Assembly: GCF_002327085.1 (NCBI RefSeq) | Contig: NZ_CP023429.1 | Location: 186,001 to 250,000, forward strand | Direction: 5' to 3' | DNA: 64,000 nucleotides | Source of the DNA: Neisseria weixii | Lineage (GTDB): Bacteria; Pseudomonadota; Gammaproteobacteria; Burkholderiales; Neisseriaceae | Shown: positions 19,460 to 30,450 of the stretch, in pieces | How the letters are laid out: each line of letters begins with the position of its first letter | Numbering within the stretch: the stretch's first letter is position 1 | Made by a program: the position numbers and the translations under genes | Notes under the pieces: generated by a model | What the model was told of the DNA's origin: nothing | Databases searched by the model: none | What the model saw: only the letters and a program-made list of their open reading frames with translations

Positions 19460-20866
19460 ATGTCTCAAGCCACGTTTCAACCTGATTTGTCACAAACCCT
19501 TTCTAAAGACCGCCATTTTCTGCAAACCGCCTTCAAAAACCCGAAAAAATTCGGCGGCTTGCCCAAAGTCGAAGAAAAATACCGCAAATCGCACGAAATC
19601 TATTTAAAACGCCAAGCCGCGCTGCCCAAGCTACAGTATGACGGCACACTGCCGGTGCACGAGCGTTTGAGCGACATCAAAACCGCCATCGCCAACCACC
19701 AAGTTACCATCATCTGCGGCGAAACCGGATCGGGCAAAACCACCCAACTGCCGAAAATCTGTCTCGAACTCGGGCGCGGCGCGGCGGGTTTGATCGGGCA
19801 CACGCAGCCGCGCCGCCTGGCCGCGCGTTCCGTTGCCGAGCGGATTGCCGAAGAATTGGGCAGCAACATCGGCGAAACCGTCGGCTACAAAGTGCGCTTC
19901 AACGACAACACCTCGCGCGATGCCTATGTGAAACTGATGACCGACGGCATTTTGCTCGCCGAAACGCAAACCGACCGCTTCCTCACCGCCTACGACACCA
20001 TCATCATCGACGAAGCGCACGAACGCAGCCTGAACATCGATTTCCTGCTGGGCTACCTGAAACAGCTCCTGCCGCGCCGCCCCGATTTAAAAGTCATCAT
20101 CACCTCCGCCACCATCGACGCCGAACGGTTTTCACGCCATTTCAACAACGCGCCCGTGCTCGAAGTGAGCGGCCGCACCTTCCCCGTCGAAATCCTCTAC
20201 CGCCCGCTGCATTCGCAAGACGAAGACGAGGCCGAAATCGAAATCGCCGATGCCATCGCCGATGCCGCCGATGAGTTGGCGCAATTGGGCAGCGGCGATA
20301 TTTTAGTATTCCTGCCCGGCGAACGCGAAATCCGCGAAGCCGCCGAAGCCCTGCGCAAATCCCCTCTGCGCCGCCACGACGACATCCTGCCCCTGTTCGC
20401 CCGCCTGTCCAACGCCGAGCAGCACAAAATCTTCCACCCCGGCGGCACCAAACGCCGCATCGTCTTGGCTACCAACGTCGCCGAAACCTCGCTCACCGTG
20501 CCCGGCATCAAATACGTCATCGACACCGGCCTCGCCCGTGTCAAACGCTATTCCGCCCGCGCCAAAGTGGAGCAGCTGCATGTGGAAAAAATCTCCCAAG
20601 CCGCCGCCCGCCAGCGTTCCGGCCGTTGCGGCCGCGTCTCCGCCGGCGTGTGTATCCGCTTGTATTCCGAAGAAGATTTTGAACAACGCAGCGCGTTTAC
20701 CGACCCCGAAATTATCCGCAGCAATCTGGCAGCAGTAATCCTGCGCATGGCCGCGCTGAAACTCGGCGATGTGGCGGCGTTTCCATTTCTTGAAGCCCCC
20801 GACCAGCGGTATATCAATGACGGGTATCAGGTGTTGTTGGAACTGGGGGCGGTGGAGGAGAATTGA
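19460..20866 (+). pseudogene. hrpA: ATP-dependent RNA helicase HrpA, N-terminal part (interrupted)
   Basis: HrpA is a DEAH-box RNA helicase acting in mRNA processing and ribosome rescue. This 468-aa fragment holds the whole motor: Walker [11 protein letters not shown] (residues 87-96), DEAH (184-187), SAT motif [11 protein letters not shown] and the QRSGRCGR motif VI. It stops after LELGAVEEN, where the normal protein continues into the ratchet domain RYRLTKLGEQMARL, now found 1.4 kb downstream. An AT-rich foreign gene lies between. The truncated motor might still be made. Confidence 0.88.
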
Positions 20867-20908
20867 AAAACAATAAAAGCACAGTTAAAAATTTGATTGG
20901 AGTTTTAT

Positions 20909-22099
20909 ATGGAAATAAAAAGACAATATCAATCTGATGATATCAAAATCCAAGCTATTTGCACTGATTATTGGGCAGTTAATGATAAACAGGAATTTAT
21001 TTATACGGTTACTGCTTTGCGGCAAAAATATGAATTGAAACAAAATGAATTGCTAAATATAGCCAAGAACCATAGTAGCGTTATCTTTCAAGCAATGTGC
21101 TTTGAATGCGGGGCAGAATATATTGAGCGGCAAATCTATCAACGAAAAGATTACGATGACATACTACAGCTATTAATGCTTGATAAAACAGCTTTTATTT
21201 GCCCAATATGCCAAGTAGAAGCAGAACGCATAGCCCAGGAGCAGCAACAATTTCTAGATCAGCAACGTTATGAATATTTAGAGAAAATTCTAATAAATAG
21301 CTTGAATAATTTTCCTAATGAAGCATTTACGTTAAAACAAAAAATTTCGTTACTAGCAGCAATGCGCTTTGCTATAAACGAGGATTTTTCCTGTATCCAA
21401 GCGATAACTCATATACTTGCTGGAAAACTTACACCAAGCACAGATTTGGATAGGCAGATTATTGAGGGTTTATATCGTGTAGGATTACTGGCAATTAGTC
21501 CTAATAGCGATAAAACTGCGTTTACTTGGCAGGAGAATAGTGAATTCCACTTCAATCCATTAGGCGTAGACTGGATTGTGGTTACACCGCCTGACTGTAC
21601 GTTAAGCCAATTTATCCAACAAATTGAATCGGATATTCAAAATGTTATTTTAACTGATGAAGAAGTGAACGATATTTTTGAATTGATTGAACACATCAAT
21701 TTGCAAGAGTGTTTGGGCTATTTAGATTTAAAAATTGCAGAATATCATTTAAATTTTACTGCAGGTGAAAAAACGCGTTTTGTTTTGAACAAAGCACTTA
21801 CCCATTTTTCGGTTTCGCAAATCTATTATTTTATTGATAAAGCCTGTCGCGATGCAGTAGCCAATTATGCACGAGGGACATACAGTAAAAAACACGCTTC
21901 CAACACATTGGGTGGCTCAATAGAACGTTTAACTGAACGTGCTGAGCAGGAAAAATGGGAACTAAAATCTTGGAATAGAACTCGTGATTTACCTCAATCG
22001 CAATTGAGTATTGTGTTATTTGATTTTATGTTACAGCTTAAGGATGGAGGGTTTACACATTCATTGACTGAATTGCGACAAATATGCGAAGTAAGATAA
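20909..22099 (+). CDS. Unknown zinc-ribbon protein inserted in hrpA
   Basis: A 396-aa open frame that I do not recognise. ATG 20909 follows TTGGAG at a six-base spacing and is preferred over TTG 20897. Two CxxC pairs (C64/C67 and C98/C101) suggest a zinc ribbon in the N-terminal third; the rest is predicted soluble and mixed alpha/beta. Base composition is far more AT-rich than flanking hrpA and it contains no DUS, so it looks horizontally acquired. It lies in the same orientation as hrpA, exactly at the domain junction. Confidence 0.8.
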   Translation: MEIKRQYQSDDIKIQAICTDYWAVNDKQEFIYTVTALRQKYELKQNELLNIAKNHSSVIFQAMCFECGAEYIERQIYQRKDYDDILQLLMLDKTAFICPICQVEAERIAQEQQQFLDQQRYEYLEKILINSLNNFPNEAFTLKQKISLLAAMRFAINEDFSCIQAITHILAGKLTPSTDLDRQIIEGLYRVGLLAISPNSDKTAFTWQENSEFHFNPLGVDWIVVTPPDCTLSQFIQQIESDIQNVILTDEEVNDIFELIEHINLQECLGYLDLKIAEYHLNFTAGEKTRFVLNKALTHFSVSQIYYFIDKACRDAVANYARGTYSKKHASNTLGGSIERLTERAEQEKWELKSWNRTRDLPQSQLSIVLFDFMLQLKDGGFTHSLTELRQICEVR

Positions 22100-22141
22100 A
22101 GAAAGCAATCATTGTCTACCCAAAAATAGATGGGATATTGC

Positions 22142-22213
22142 GTAGGTCGGGCATTGATGTCTGGCGAAAACCAAGAAACAACCAACCATGTCGGGCATCA
22201 ATGCCCGACCTAC
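22142..22213. repeat. 18-bp inverted repeat GTAGGTCGGGCAT...
   Basis: GTAGGTCGGGCATTGATG (22142-22159) and its perfect complement (22196-22213) flank a 36-bp spacer between the inserted gene and the hrpA remainder. The same unit recurs at 23447-23520. Confidence 0.8.
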
Positions 22214-22289
22214 ACATCTGTTATGCAAAACAAGAAAAGCAACATTAACACGCCGTCTGAAACCCTTTCAGGCAGCCTGAAACCTCATG

Positions 22290-25123
22290 CAGGCAAACCA
22301 AGCCTGTCTGAAAACCGCCCCCGCTACCGCCTGACCAAACTCGGCGAACAAATGGCGCGGTTGCCCATCGATCCGAAAATCGCCCGCATTTTGTTGGCGG
22401 CGAAAAAGCACGACTGTATGGCGGAAATCTTGGTGATTGCTTCCGCCCTCTCCATTCAAGACCCGCGCGAGCGGCCGCTCGAAGCGCGCGAAGCCGCTGC
22501 CAAGGCGCATGAGCGGTTTACCGACAAGCAGTCCGACTTTCTGGCCTATCTGAATATTTGGGATAGCTTCCAGCGCGAGCGCGATAAAGGCTTGTCAAAT
22601 AAGCAATTAGTGCAGTGGTGCCACCAATATTTCTTATCGCACCTGCGGATGCGCGAATGGCGCGAGCTGCATCGCCAATTGGCCGAAATCGCCATTGAAA
22701 TGGGTTTGACCAGCAAAGAACAGGCGTCCAGACGGCCGCCCGTTCAAGAGCAATTAAGGCCGTCTGAAAGCATGGGCGACCAAGATTTATCTGCCAAACT
22801 CAAGCAAAAACAACTGGATAAAAAGCAGCACCGCGCCCACATCCGCGCCGCCAAAGAAGCGGGCTACGAACAAATCCACCGCGCGCTGCTCACGGGGCTG
22901 ATTGCCAACGTCGGCATGAAGTCGCCCGACGGCCACGACTACACCGGCGCGCGCGGTTCACATTTCCACCTGTTCCCCGCGTCCGCCCTGTTCAAGAGCA
23001 AGCCGAAATGGGTGATGGCGGCGGAACTCGTTGAAACAACAAGGATTTACGCGCGTGACGTGGCCGCCATCCAGCCCGAATGGATCGAGCAGGAAGCGCC
23101 GCATTTGGTGAAATATCATTATTTTGAGCCGCATTGGGAGCAGAAACGCGGCGAAGTGGTGGCCGGCGAACGGGTAACCTTTTACGGTTTAACGGTTTTG
23201 CCGCGCCGCCCCGTTGCCTACGGCCGCATCGCGCCCGAAGAAGCGCGCGAAATCTTTATCCGCGGCGCACTGGTGGCGCAGGAATGTGATTTGAAAGCCG
23301 ATTTTTTCGTCCACAATAAAAAACTGATTAAGGAAATCAGCGAGTTGGAACATAAATCGCGGCGGCAGGATGTGTTGGTGGACGAAGAAGCATTGTTTAA
23401 TTTTTACCATCAAAGGCTGCCTGAAATGTATGTGCCGTCTGAAACCGTAGGTCGGGCATTTATGCCTGACCTAGCCAACGCAAGCGCACAACCCCCGTCG
23501 GGTATAAATGCCCGACCTACGCCTATGCCGTCTGAAAACCCGCGTAGGGTTGGTGTCAACCCACCGTCCCAAAGCGCGGCGGAAAAGACAGAAACGGCAA
23601 ATTCAAACCCGCCTCGTCAAAGGCCGTCTGAACCCCCAAACCCCTCGCCGACATCCGCACCTTCCAAAGCTGGTTAAAGCAAGCCGAAAAAGAAAACCCG
23701 CGCCTGTTGTTTCTCAGCAAAGAAGACCTGATGCAGCACGCCGCCGCACACATCACCGAAGAACAATTTCCCAAGTTTTATAAAACACCGACGGCAAATT
23801 CAAACTGGCCTACCGCTTTGAGCCGCACCATCCGCTTGACGGCGTAACCCTGACCCTGCCGCTCACCGTACTCAACCGCATCCACGCGCCCGCGCTTGAA
23901 TGGCTGGTGCCCGGCATGGTGCGCGAAAAAATCCAGTTGCTGATTAAGGCTTTGCCCAAACAAATCCGCCGCGTGTGCGTACCCGTGCCCGAATTCGTAA
24001 CGAAATTTCTCGAAAGCGAACCGAACCGCCAAGAGCCGGTTATTCCCCAGCTTGCCCGCTTTATCGCCAAAACCGCCGGCGATATGCGCCTGCTCGAACA
24101 AATCAATCTCGACGACTGGCAAGCCTTCAAACTGCCCGAACACTGCTATTTCAACCTGCGCATCATCGACGACGGCGGGCAGGAGCTGGCCATAGGCCGC
24201 AACCTGGCCGGGCTGCAACAAGAGTTAGGCCAAGCCGCCGCCGTAACCTTCCGCGACAACACCCAAGAATTCGAGCGCGACAACGTTACCGCGTGGGACA
24301 TCGGTACGCTGCCCGAAAGCATCAAGTTCGCGCGCGGCAAACAGCAGCTCACAGGCTATCTCGGCCTGCAAAAACAGAAAGACGGCAGCATCGCCCTGCG
24401 CCTGTTCGACACCCCGAAGCCGCCGCCCAAGCCCACCGACAGGGCGTGATTGCGCTCATGGCCTTGCAGCTCAAAGAGCACATGAAGGATTTAAACAAAG
24501 GTATTCAAGGGTTTACCCAAGCCGCCATGCTGCTCAAACACATTCCCGCCGACACCCTGCGCGACGACCTCACCGCCGCCATCTGCGACCGCGCCTTTAT
24601 CGCGGCGACGAATTGCCGCGCAGCGAAAAAGCCTTTAAAGAACAAATCAAACGCGCCGCAGCCGCCTGCCCGCCGTCAAAGAAGCCGTCAGCCGCTACCT
24701 GCAGGACACCGCCGCCGCCTACGCCGAACTCAACGGCAAACTCTCCGGCGGCAAACACCCGCTCGCCCCCCTGCTGCGCGAACGCGTGCAAACCCTGCTC
24801 GGCGCAGGTTTCGCCGTCCGCACCCCGTGGCCGCAATGGCCGCGCCTGCCCGTCTACCTCCGCGCCATGACCCTGCGCATGGAAAAATACAGCAGCAACC
24901 CGCCCGAGACGCCGCGCGCGAAGCCGAAATTCAGGAGCTGGAACAGATGTGGCAGGAAAAAACGGACAGCCTCACGCGGCAAAACCAACCCGTTTCAGAC
25001 AGCCTCGCAGCGTTCAAATGGCAAATAGAGGAACTGCGTGTGTCGCTGTTCGCGCAGGAGTTGAAGACGCCGTATCCGGTGTCGGTGAAGAGGTTGTTGA
25101 AAGAGTTGGGTAAAATAAATTAA
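22290..25123 (+). pseudogene. hrpA: HrpA, C-terminal parts (multiple frame breaks)
   Basis: Resumes with RYRLTKLGEQMARLPIDPK and runs through the helicase-associated, OB and DUF3418-like C-terminal regions to KRLLKELGKIN. Six frame breaks (about 23640, 23784, 24440, 24605, 24680, 24910) divide it. Each is repaired by adding one base, so sequence error is plausible. A GTAGGTCGGGCAT repeat pair is inserted in frame at 23447-23520 within a low-complexity linker. Relative to the N-terminal part it lacks a start of its own. Confidence 0.82.
23447..23520. repeat. Second GTAGGTCGGGCAT inverted repeat, inside hrpA
   Basis: Arms 23447-23464 and 23503-23520 (17 of 18 bases paired). The reading frame of hrpA stays open through it and it is followed by DUS copies, so it expands a linker. 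Confidence 0.75.
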
Positions 25124-25133
25124 GGAAAATATT

Positions 25134-25892
25134 ATGGCTATCGAGTTTTATCATTTTTTCAAAGACGATTGCAGTCCGTATGTAAATATTCATGATTTTG
25201 AATCAAATTTCATAAAAGAATTTGGATTTGTAAAAGATGTCGTGGTTTATATGATTCATCAACCATTTCTCAATAATGTTATTGATACGAATATTGATTT
25301 ATTACTCATTGTCGCGGTTGAAAATAAAGAAAAAAATTACTATCCAATAAAAGATAAATTCTATAAAGATGCTAATGGAAACGATAGAAAAATATATCTG
25401 AATAATATCGTCATGCCAATTAAGTTTATTGATGAATTTAAATATAATTCTGTGAAAATTTATGATACAAAAGAAGAAAGAAATTATGGTGTTTGTATAG
25501 ATGATGAAATTGAAACCGATTTTGCAACTGAAATTTCAACATTAAGATATGGTACAGAACAATTTTTTAAAAATGTCTTAGATAATGTTGAAATTAAGTG
25601 CTTGCCCGTTATATGGATTTTAAGTAATGTTCGTGAAAAATATTATTTTCCTACACATAATATTGTTCGAGCTTATCAATTTGGTTTTTATGAATGGGAA
25701 GCCTTTCTGAAATTTGGTTACAATAAATTTTTCAACTCTAATGCAAAATGGTCAGAGCCTAATGATGAAAAAAGTTATCAGCTACTGTTTGAAAATATGG
25801 AAAAAATCAAACAGGTTTTAGAAGATGAATCAAAAATTAGCATACTTACAAAAAAGAAAATTGACAGAATTGCTTTGCAAGATCATAAATAG
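25134..25892 (+). CDS. Unknown 252-aa protein upstream of SF1 helicase
   Basis: An AT-rich gene starting 10 bases after hrpA. I do not recognise the family. The segment NVIDTNIDLLLIVAVENKEK (around residues 48-67) has a D...ENK spacing that faintly recalls PD-(D/E)XK or NERD nucleases. The evidence is weak and no catalytic site can be asserted. Its 3' end overlaps the helicase start by 68 bases in another frame. The frame step there (+1) differs from the single-base losses elsewhere, which favours two overlapping genes over one broken gene. Confidence 0.7.
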   Translation: MAIEFYHFFKDDCSPYVNIHDFESNFIKEFGFVKDVVVYMIHQPFLNNVIDTNIDLLLIVAVENKEKNYYPIKDKFYKDANGNDRKIYLNNIVMPIKFIDEFKYNSVKIYDTKEERNYGVCIDDEIETDFATEISTLRYGTEQFFKNVLDNVEIKCLPVIWILSNVREKYYFPTHNIVRAYQFGFYEWEAFLKFGYNKFFNSNAKWSEPNDEKSYQLLFENMEKIKQVLEDESKISILTKKKIDRIALQDHK

Positions 25893-27642
25893 TCAAATTT
25901 ATGAAAAATATTTGTCACAACAAAACTCTCCGTTTGTTGATGATGAAATCTTTACCTTGGAGGAACAACAGAAAAAGTTATTAAACTGCCTAAGCGCATT
26001 CAAGCAGATAAACAATTACAAAATAATCTTGTGATTATTCAAGGTAAAGCAGGTTCAGGAAAAACAACTGAATTATTACTCTTAATGAAAAAACAATTAG
26101 AGGCAAGTAAGCAAGTCCGTTACATCACATATAATAAACTTTTATTGCAATTTGTTTATAAATTTAAACAGTTAGCTAAATTTGAAGGCGGAACAAATTT
26201 ATCCACTCGTACGATACATGGTTTTATGTACGATATTGGTATGACCATGGGTGGTGTGGTGCAAATTATGGAAATAAACGTATAGAAGCTTTAAAGAATA
26301 CCTTGGAGAAGCATATTACATTTATTCGCGATAACATCTTATCTGAATTTGAACCGTCTGAATGGGGTAGTTTGCGATCAGGCGTAGATAATCACAAATT
26401 ATTTGAAATTTATGCAAAATATCAAATAAAATACCGCAATGAAATTGCTGAATTTCGTGAATTTCAAAGATTTATCGCTTCTGGGAAGATTAAATATGAT
26501 ATTTTAGAAAAGTATAAAAATAATCAAATTGATCGTATTTGCTCACTAGTAGGAAAGGATGTTTTTCTTTCAGACTATTATGGTGTACTTCATAATATTT
26601 ATCTTTGCCTTACTGATGCAAGAAAATTTTATGATGATTATAAAGTTGGTGATTTGGATAAAGAACTTGTGGATAACATACTAAATAACAAGGCAGAGTA
26701 TGATTTCAGGAATTTTGATGAATTTCAAATAATGATTAACCGTTCTCGTGGTGCATATTCAAGACATGTGCCTATGATTGATGAAGGACAAGATTTTCAC
26801 CCATTAGAACGAGATATTTTATTTGAAATTTTTCACAAGAAAAATATGGTTGTAGCAACTGGCGGTAAGGAGCAACTGATTCGACATCAGCTGGAATGTG
26901 ATTGGACGGTAGACAATCAAGGCAAAAAACATAATACAATAATCATTAATAAGCGGAATAAAAGTTATCGTCTCAAAAAAGGGATTGCTGATTTATGTAA
27001 TAAATTAGCAAAAGCGTTTGAAATTAAATTGGATTTGGAGACTGATAATCAAGAATTGGGTCATGTAATTATCAGCTCAAATATACAAGATATTCAGAAT
27101 GCTTTTGATATATTTCATAAAAATGGGGAAGTGAATTATCTTAATCCTTGTGAGAGTATCTATTTAATTATTGAAGCAGAATCAGAGATATTCAAACATC
27201 ATTATGATGAGTCTGAAGTTACTTCTATTACTGAAAATGGCGTAGCTATTCAGAATAAAGTAAAATTTAAATCAGAACCTGATTTGTCTTCATGTTTAGA
27301 TACTAAAGGATTGGATTTCTATTATGCGAACATGGGTAATAATTATTTTAATAAAAAATCAATTTCAAATTCTGAATATTTAGTTTCTTTTATGAATCTT
27401 GTCGCGGTTTAGAATCTTGGTCAGTTATGTGCTTTGAGTTGGATAAATTTTATGAACGTAAAAAATCAGAAGAGGATGCACTCAATTTTTTATCTGATGA
27501 TTTATTATTATCTGATGATGAAAGACGCAAACGTTATGCGATGACATGGGTCTTAATGGCTCTAACTCGTGCAATGGACGGTTTGTTTATTCATATATCT
27601 GATATGAATTCAGAATTAGGGAAAATACTATTTAATAATTAA
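25825..27642 (+). pseudogene. UvrD/Rep-like superfamily 1 helicase, frameshifted
   Basis: Four open segments together encode about 606 aa. Motifs are in SF1 order: Walker A IIQGKAGSGKTTELL (about 26034), Walker B MIDEGQDF (about 26776), a motif III-like ATGGKEQLIRH, ESCRGLESWSV (motif V-like, about 27390) and VLMALTRAMDGLFIHI (motif VI). Breaks near 25975, 26262 and 27390 are each fixed by one added base, so the gene may be intact in life. AT-rich composition and the lack of DUS suggest acquisition by transfer. Such helicases act in repair or phage defence. Confidence 0.75.
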
Positions 27643-27648
27643 TTTTAA

Positions 27649-27673
27649 GTAGTCTGAAAATTCTTCAGACTAC
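27649..27673 (+). terminator. Hairpin with degenerate DUS after helicase
   Basis: GTAGTCTGAA (27649-27658) and TTCAGACTAC (27664-27673), followed by CTTTTCC. It has the layout of a paired-DUS terminator but both arms carry TA in place of CC. Confidence 0.6.
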
Positions 27674-27759
27674 CTTTTCCTTACAATCTTATCTACATTA
27701 AATCTCCGAAGTATAAACACCTTTCGAGGTTTTGTATGTCTCCCTAAAGGCCGTCTGAA

Positions 27760-28116
27760 ATGCCCAACGCCAAATCCTATTTTTACAATTTTCCCATACC
27801 TCCGACCCCCGCCCGCCCTAAAAACGACCGCCTTGCATTCGAAATCTTATCGGTAGTCGAAGAAATCCCTGCGGGGCGGGTGGCGACTTACGGGCAGATT
27901 GCGCGTTTGATCGGGCGGGAGAAAAACGCGCGTCTGGTGGGGAGCGTGTTGGCAAATGCGGCATTCTACGGGCGTTATCCCTGCCATCGGGTGGTGAATG
28001 CGTCGGGCAGGCTGGTGCCGGGCTGGGCGGAGCAGGCCGAGTTGCTGCGTGCGGAGGGGGTGGAATTGAAAGATGAAAACCATGTCTGCCTGAAGCGGTA
28101 TCTGTGGGATTGTTAG
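27760..28116 (+). CDS. MGMT-like DNA alkyltransferase family protein
   Basis: The 118-aa protein matches the DNA-binding/active-site domain of O6-alkylguanine-DNA alkyltransferases: PAGRVATYGQIARLIG (helix-turn-helix) then YPCHRVV with the acceptor cysteine retained. Cysteine, rather than the tryptophan of ATL proteins, suggests possible alkyl transfer. It lacks the N-terminal ribonuclease-like domain of Ada/Ogt. ATG 27760 immediately follows a DUS. Confidence 0.85.
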   Translation: MPNAKSYFYNFPIPPTPARPKNDRLAFEILSVVEEIPAGRVATYGQIARLIGREKNARLVGSVLANAAFYGRYPCHRVVNASGRLVPGWAEQAELLRAEGVELKDENHVCLKRYLWDC

Positions 28117-28149
28117 GCGGGTAGGACGGGTATTGGCGGAACGGGCAGC

Positions 28150-28203
28150 AGGCCGTCTGAAAACGAAGTTTCTGCGAAGCTGGAACAGGTTTTCAGACGG
28201 CCT
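28150..28203 (+). terminator. DUS inverted-repeat terminator
   Basis: Facing AGGCCGTCTGAAAAC copies (28150-28164 and 28189-28203) with a 24-base loop and a trailing TTTTG. Confidence 0.7.
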
Positions 28204-28298
28204 TTTGTGTTCTCGGCGTTTCTATGCTTTAATGCTGTATTCATTTGAAATCTCAAAAGTTTATCCAATTGCCAACTTGAATTTTGAAGGGGTTGCCC

Positions 28299-29747
28299 AT
28301 GTCTGCCGCGATTTCCAACCGGTTTTATTCGCTCTTTGCTTCGGTGTTTTTTCTGTTTGCCGGTTTCGGTCTGTTTTTGAACTCAGCCGGGTGAAGTTGG
28401 CGGAAATGGGGTGGACAATATTGTTATCGGTGCATTGAATGCGGCATTTTTCGCAGGTGCGTCGCTGAGTGCAGTGGCGGGGCATAGGATTGTATCGGGG
28501 GTGGGGCATATCCGCAGCTTTAGTGTGTTCGGGGCGGTGTTTGCGATGGCCTCGCTCACGCACTTGATGACGGAAAACCTGACCGCATGGGGCGTGTTGC
28601 GTATGGTGCTGGGATTTTGCTATTTCAGTATGCTGATGATTGCGGAGAGCTGGTTTGCCGAGCAGAGCGCGCAGGAGAAGCGGGCGCGGGTATTGGCGGT
28701 TTATAATTTGGTGTATTACTTCGCATTTACGCTGGGTATCTTGCTGTTGGGTTTTAATTTGTCCAGCGACAATGTGTTCGTGTTGGGCACGCTGTTGGTG
28801 ATGACGGCGATGCTGCCGGTATCGTTGACCAAGATGAAAGCGCCGCAGGTACCGTCGCGCCAGAAGATTAATGTGCCGCGCGTTTTGGCGATTGCGCCCT
28901 TGGCTTTTGTGACCGCATTTTTGGCGGGGTGTTGGTGAACGGGCTGTTTACCATGGCTTCGGTATTTTTGTTGCTGCAGGCGTTTACCCTGCAACAGATT
29001 TCGGCGTTTTTAACATCGGCGATGGTGGGTGGCTTTGTGGTGCAGTTGCCGTTGGCACGGCTGTCGGACAAATTCGGCCGGCGCAATGCGATTTTGTGCT
29101 GCTCGGTTTTGGCTTGTGCCGCGGCTTTGAGCGGCTTGGCGGCGATGGCGATGCATGTGGCCACGCCTATGCTGCATAATGCGGTGGCGTTTATGTTCGG
29201 TTGCGGCCTGTTTGGTTTGTATGCGCTGAGTATTGCGCGTGCCAACGACCGGTTGCCGAATAATATGAATACAGTAGAAGTGAGCCGCAGCCTGCTGTTT
29301 TGCTATGGTTTGGGTTCGCTGACCGCGCCGCTGCTACTCGGTGTGGTGATGGATTATGCGCCGCATTTGGGCTTTTACGCGCTGTATGCAGTGACCGCCG
29401 GTGGTTTGGCTGCGTTTGCGTGGAAGCAGAATGTGGTGCCGGAAGAAGAACGCAGCGTGTTTGTCAACGTATCGGGTAACACGGGCGTGATGGCGGCAGA
29501 TTTGGATCCGCGCAACAATGAAGAAGACGATGATTTCGATGAAGTGGTGGCGCAGGCGCATGTGGATAATTTGGACAATGTGGATATGCCGTCTGAAAAC
29601 GAGCCTGATAATGAAGCGGATGTGGTGGAAACGGAAGCAGTGGCTCAGGCAGAAGAATCTGGGCAACCTCCTGCCGCGCCGCCAATTGAGTCAGCCGGTT
29701 TGGAAGCGCTTGAAGCAGATAAGCCTAATCCACAGAAGCCGCTTTAA
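28299..29747 (+). pseudogene. Major facilitator superfamily transporter, frameshifted
   Basis: A 12-helix MFS protein of about 483 aa beginning MSAAISNRFYSLFASVFFLFAGFG. The MFS loop motif GRLSDKFGRR-like sequence is seen as LARLSDKFGRRNAI, followed by an acidic cytoplasmic tail (EEDDDFDEV onward). Three frame breaks (about 28391, 28411, 28928) each sit beside a G-run and are fixed by one added G. Substrate unknown. Confidence 0.8.
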
Positions 29748-29842
29748 CTAAAATGCCGTTTGAAGATATTTCAGACGGCCTATGCACTCGTTACAAGATT
29801 GCACAAGATTTAGGCGATTACAACCGAAAAAGAAAGTATGGC

Positions 29843-30433
29843 ATGACCTTATTATTATCAGCCGGTGTCGATGAAGCGGGGCGCGGCCCGTTGGTCGGCA
29901 GCGTGTTTGCGGCGGCGGTGATTTTGCCGGAGCATTATGATTTGCCCAGATTGACCGACTCAAAAAAACTCAGCGAAAAGCGGCGTGATGAGTTGGCGGC
30001 GATGATTAAAGCACAGGCCGTGGCGTGGTGTGTGGCGAGTGCCGATCCGAGCGAGATTCACCAATTCAATATTCTGCACGCGGCCATGTTGGCGATGAAG
30101 CGGGCGGTGCAGGGCTTGGCGGTGCAGCCCGGAAAAGTGTGGATAGACGGTAACCGTGTGCCGAAAGATTTAGGCATTGAAGCGGAAGCGGTGATAAAAG
30201 GCGACAGCAAAATTATGGTGGTTTCCGCCGCTTCGGTGTTGGCGAAAACCGCCCGCGATGCCGAAATGTATGCGCTGGCCGAACGCTATCCGCAATATGG
30301 GTTCGATAAACACAAGGGCTACGGCACGGCGCAGCATTTGGCCGCCTTGCAGCAATTCGGGGTGTTGCCGGAACACCGCGAAGACTTTGCGCCGGTCAGG
30401 GCATTGTTGGCGCAAGGAAGGTTGTTTGAATAA
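29843..30433 (+). CDS. rnhB: Ribonuclease HII
   Basis: RNase HII removes ribonucleotides from RNA-DNA hybrids. The frame is open from 29753 through a DUS, but ATG 29843 gives the usual start [19 protein letters not shown] (196 aa). The catalytic DEAGRGP motif, the DSKKLS segment and the [17 protein letters not shown] motif are all present. Confidence 0.95.
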   Translation: MTLLLSAGVDEAGRGPLVGSVFAAAVILPEHYDLPRLTDSKKLSEKRRDELAAMIKAQAVAWCVASADPSEIHQFNILHAAMLAMKRAVQGLAVQPGKVWIDGNRVPKDLGIEAEAVIKGDSKIMVVSAASVLAKTARDAEMYALAERYPQYGFDKHKGYGTAQHLAALQQFGVLPEHREDFAPVRALLAQGRLFE

Positions 30434-30450
30434 AGGTTTTTAAATCAGGC

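Noticed and set aside
19287..19493. 68-codon minus-strand frame before hrpA
   Set aside because: Runs across DUS hairpin sequence and the hrpA start, with no protein-like pattern.
23414..23425. AGGCTGCCTGAA, a Simonsiella-type DUS, inside hrpA
   Set aside because: It encodes the conserved HrpA residues RLPE, so the match can be explained by coding constraint.
23975..25123. 382-codon Arg-rich open frame
   Set aside because: Most of it is an out-of-frame reading of hrpA; only the last ~70 codons coincide with the true HrpA C-terminus.
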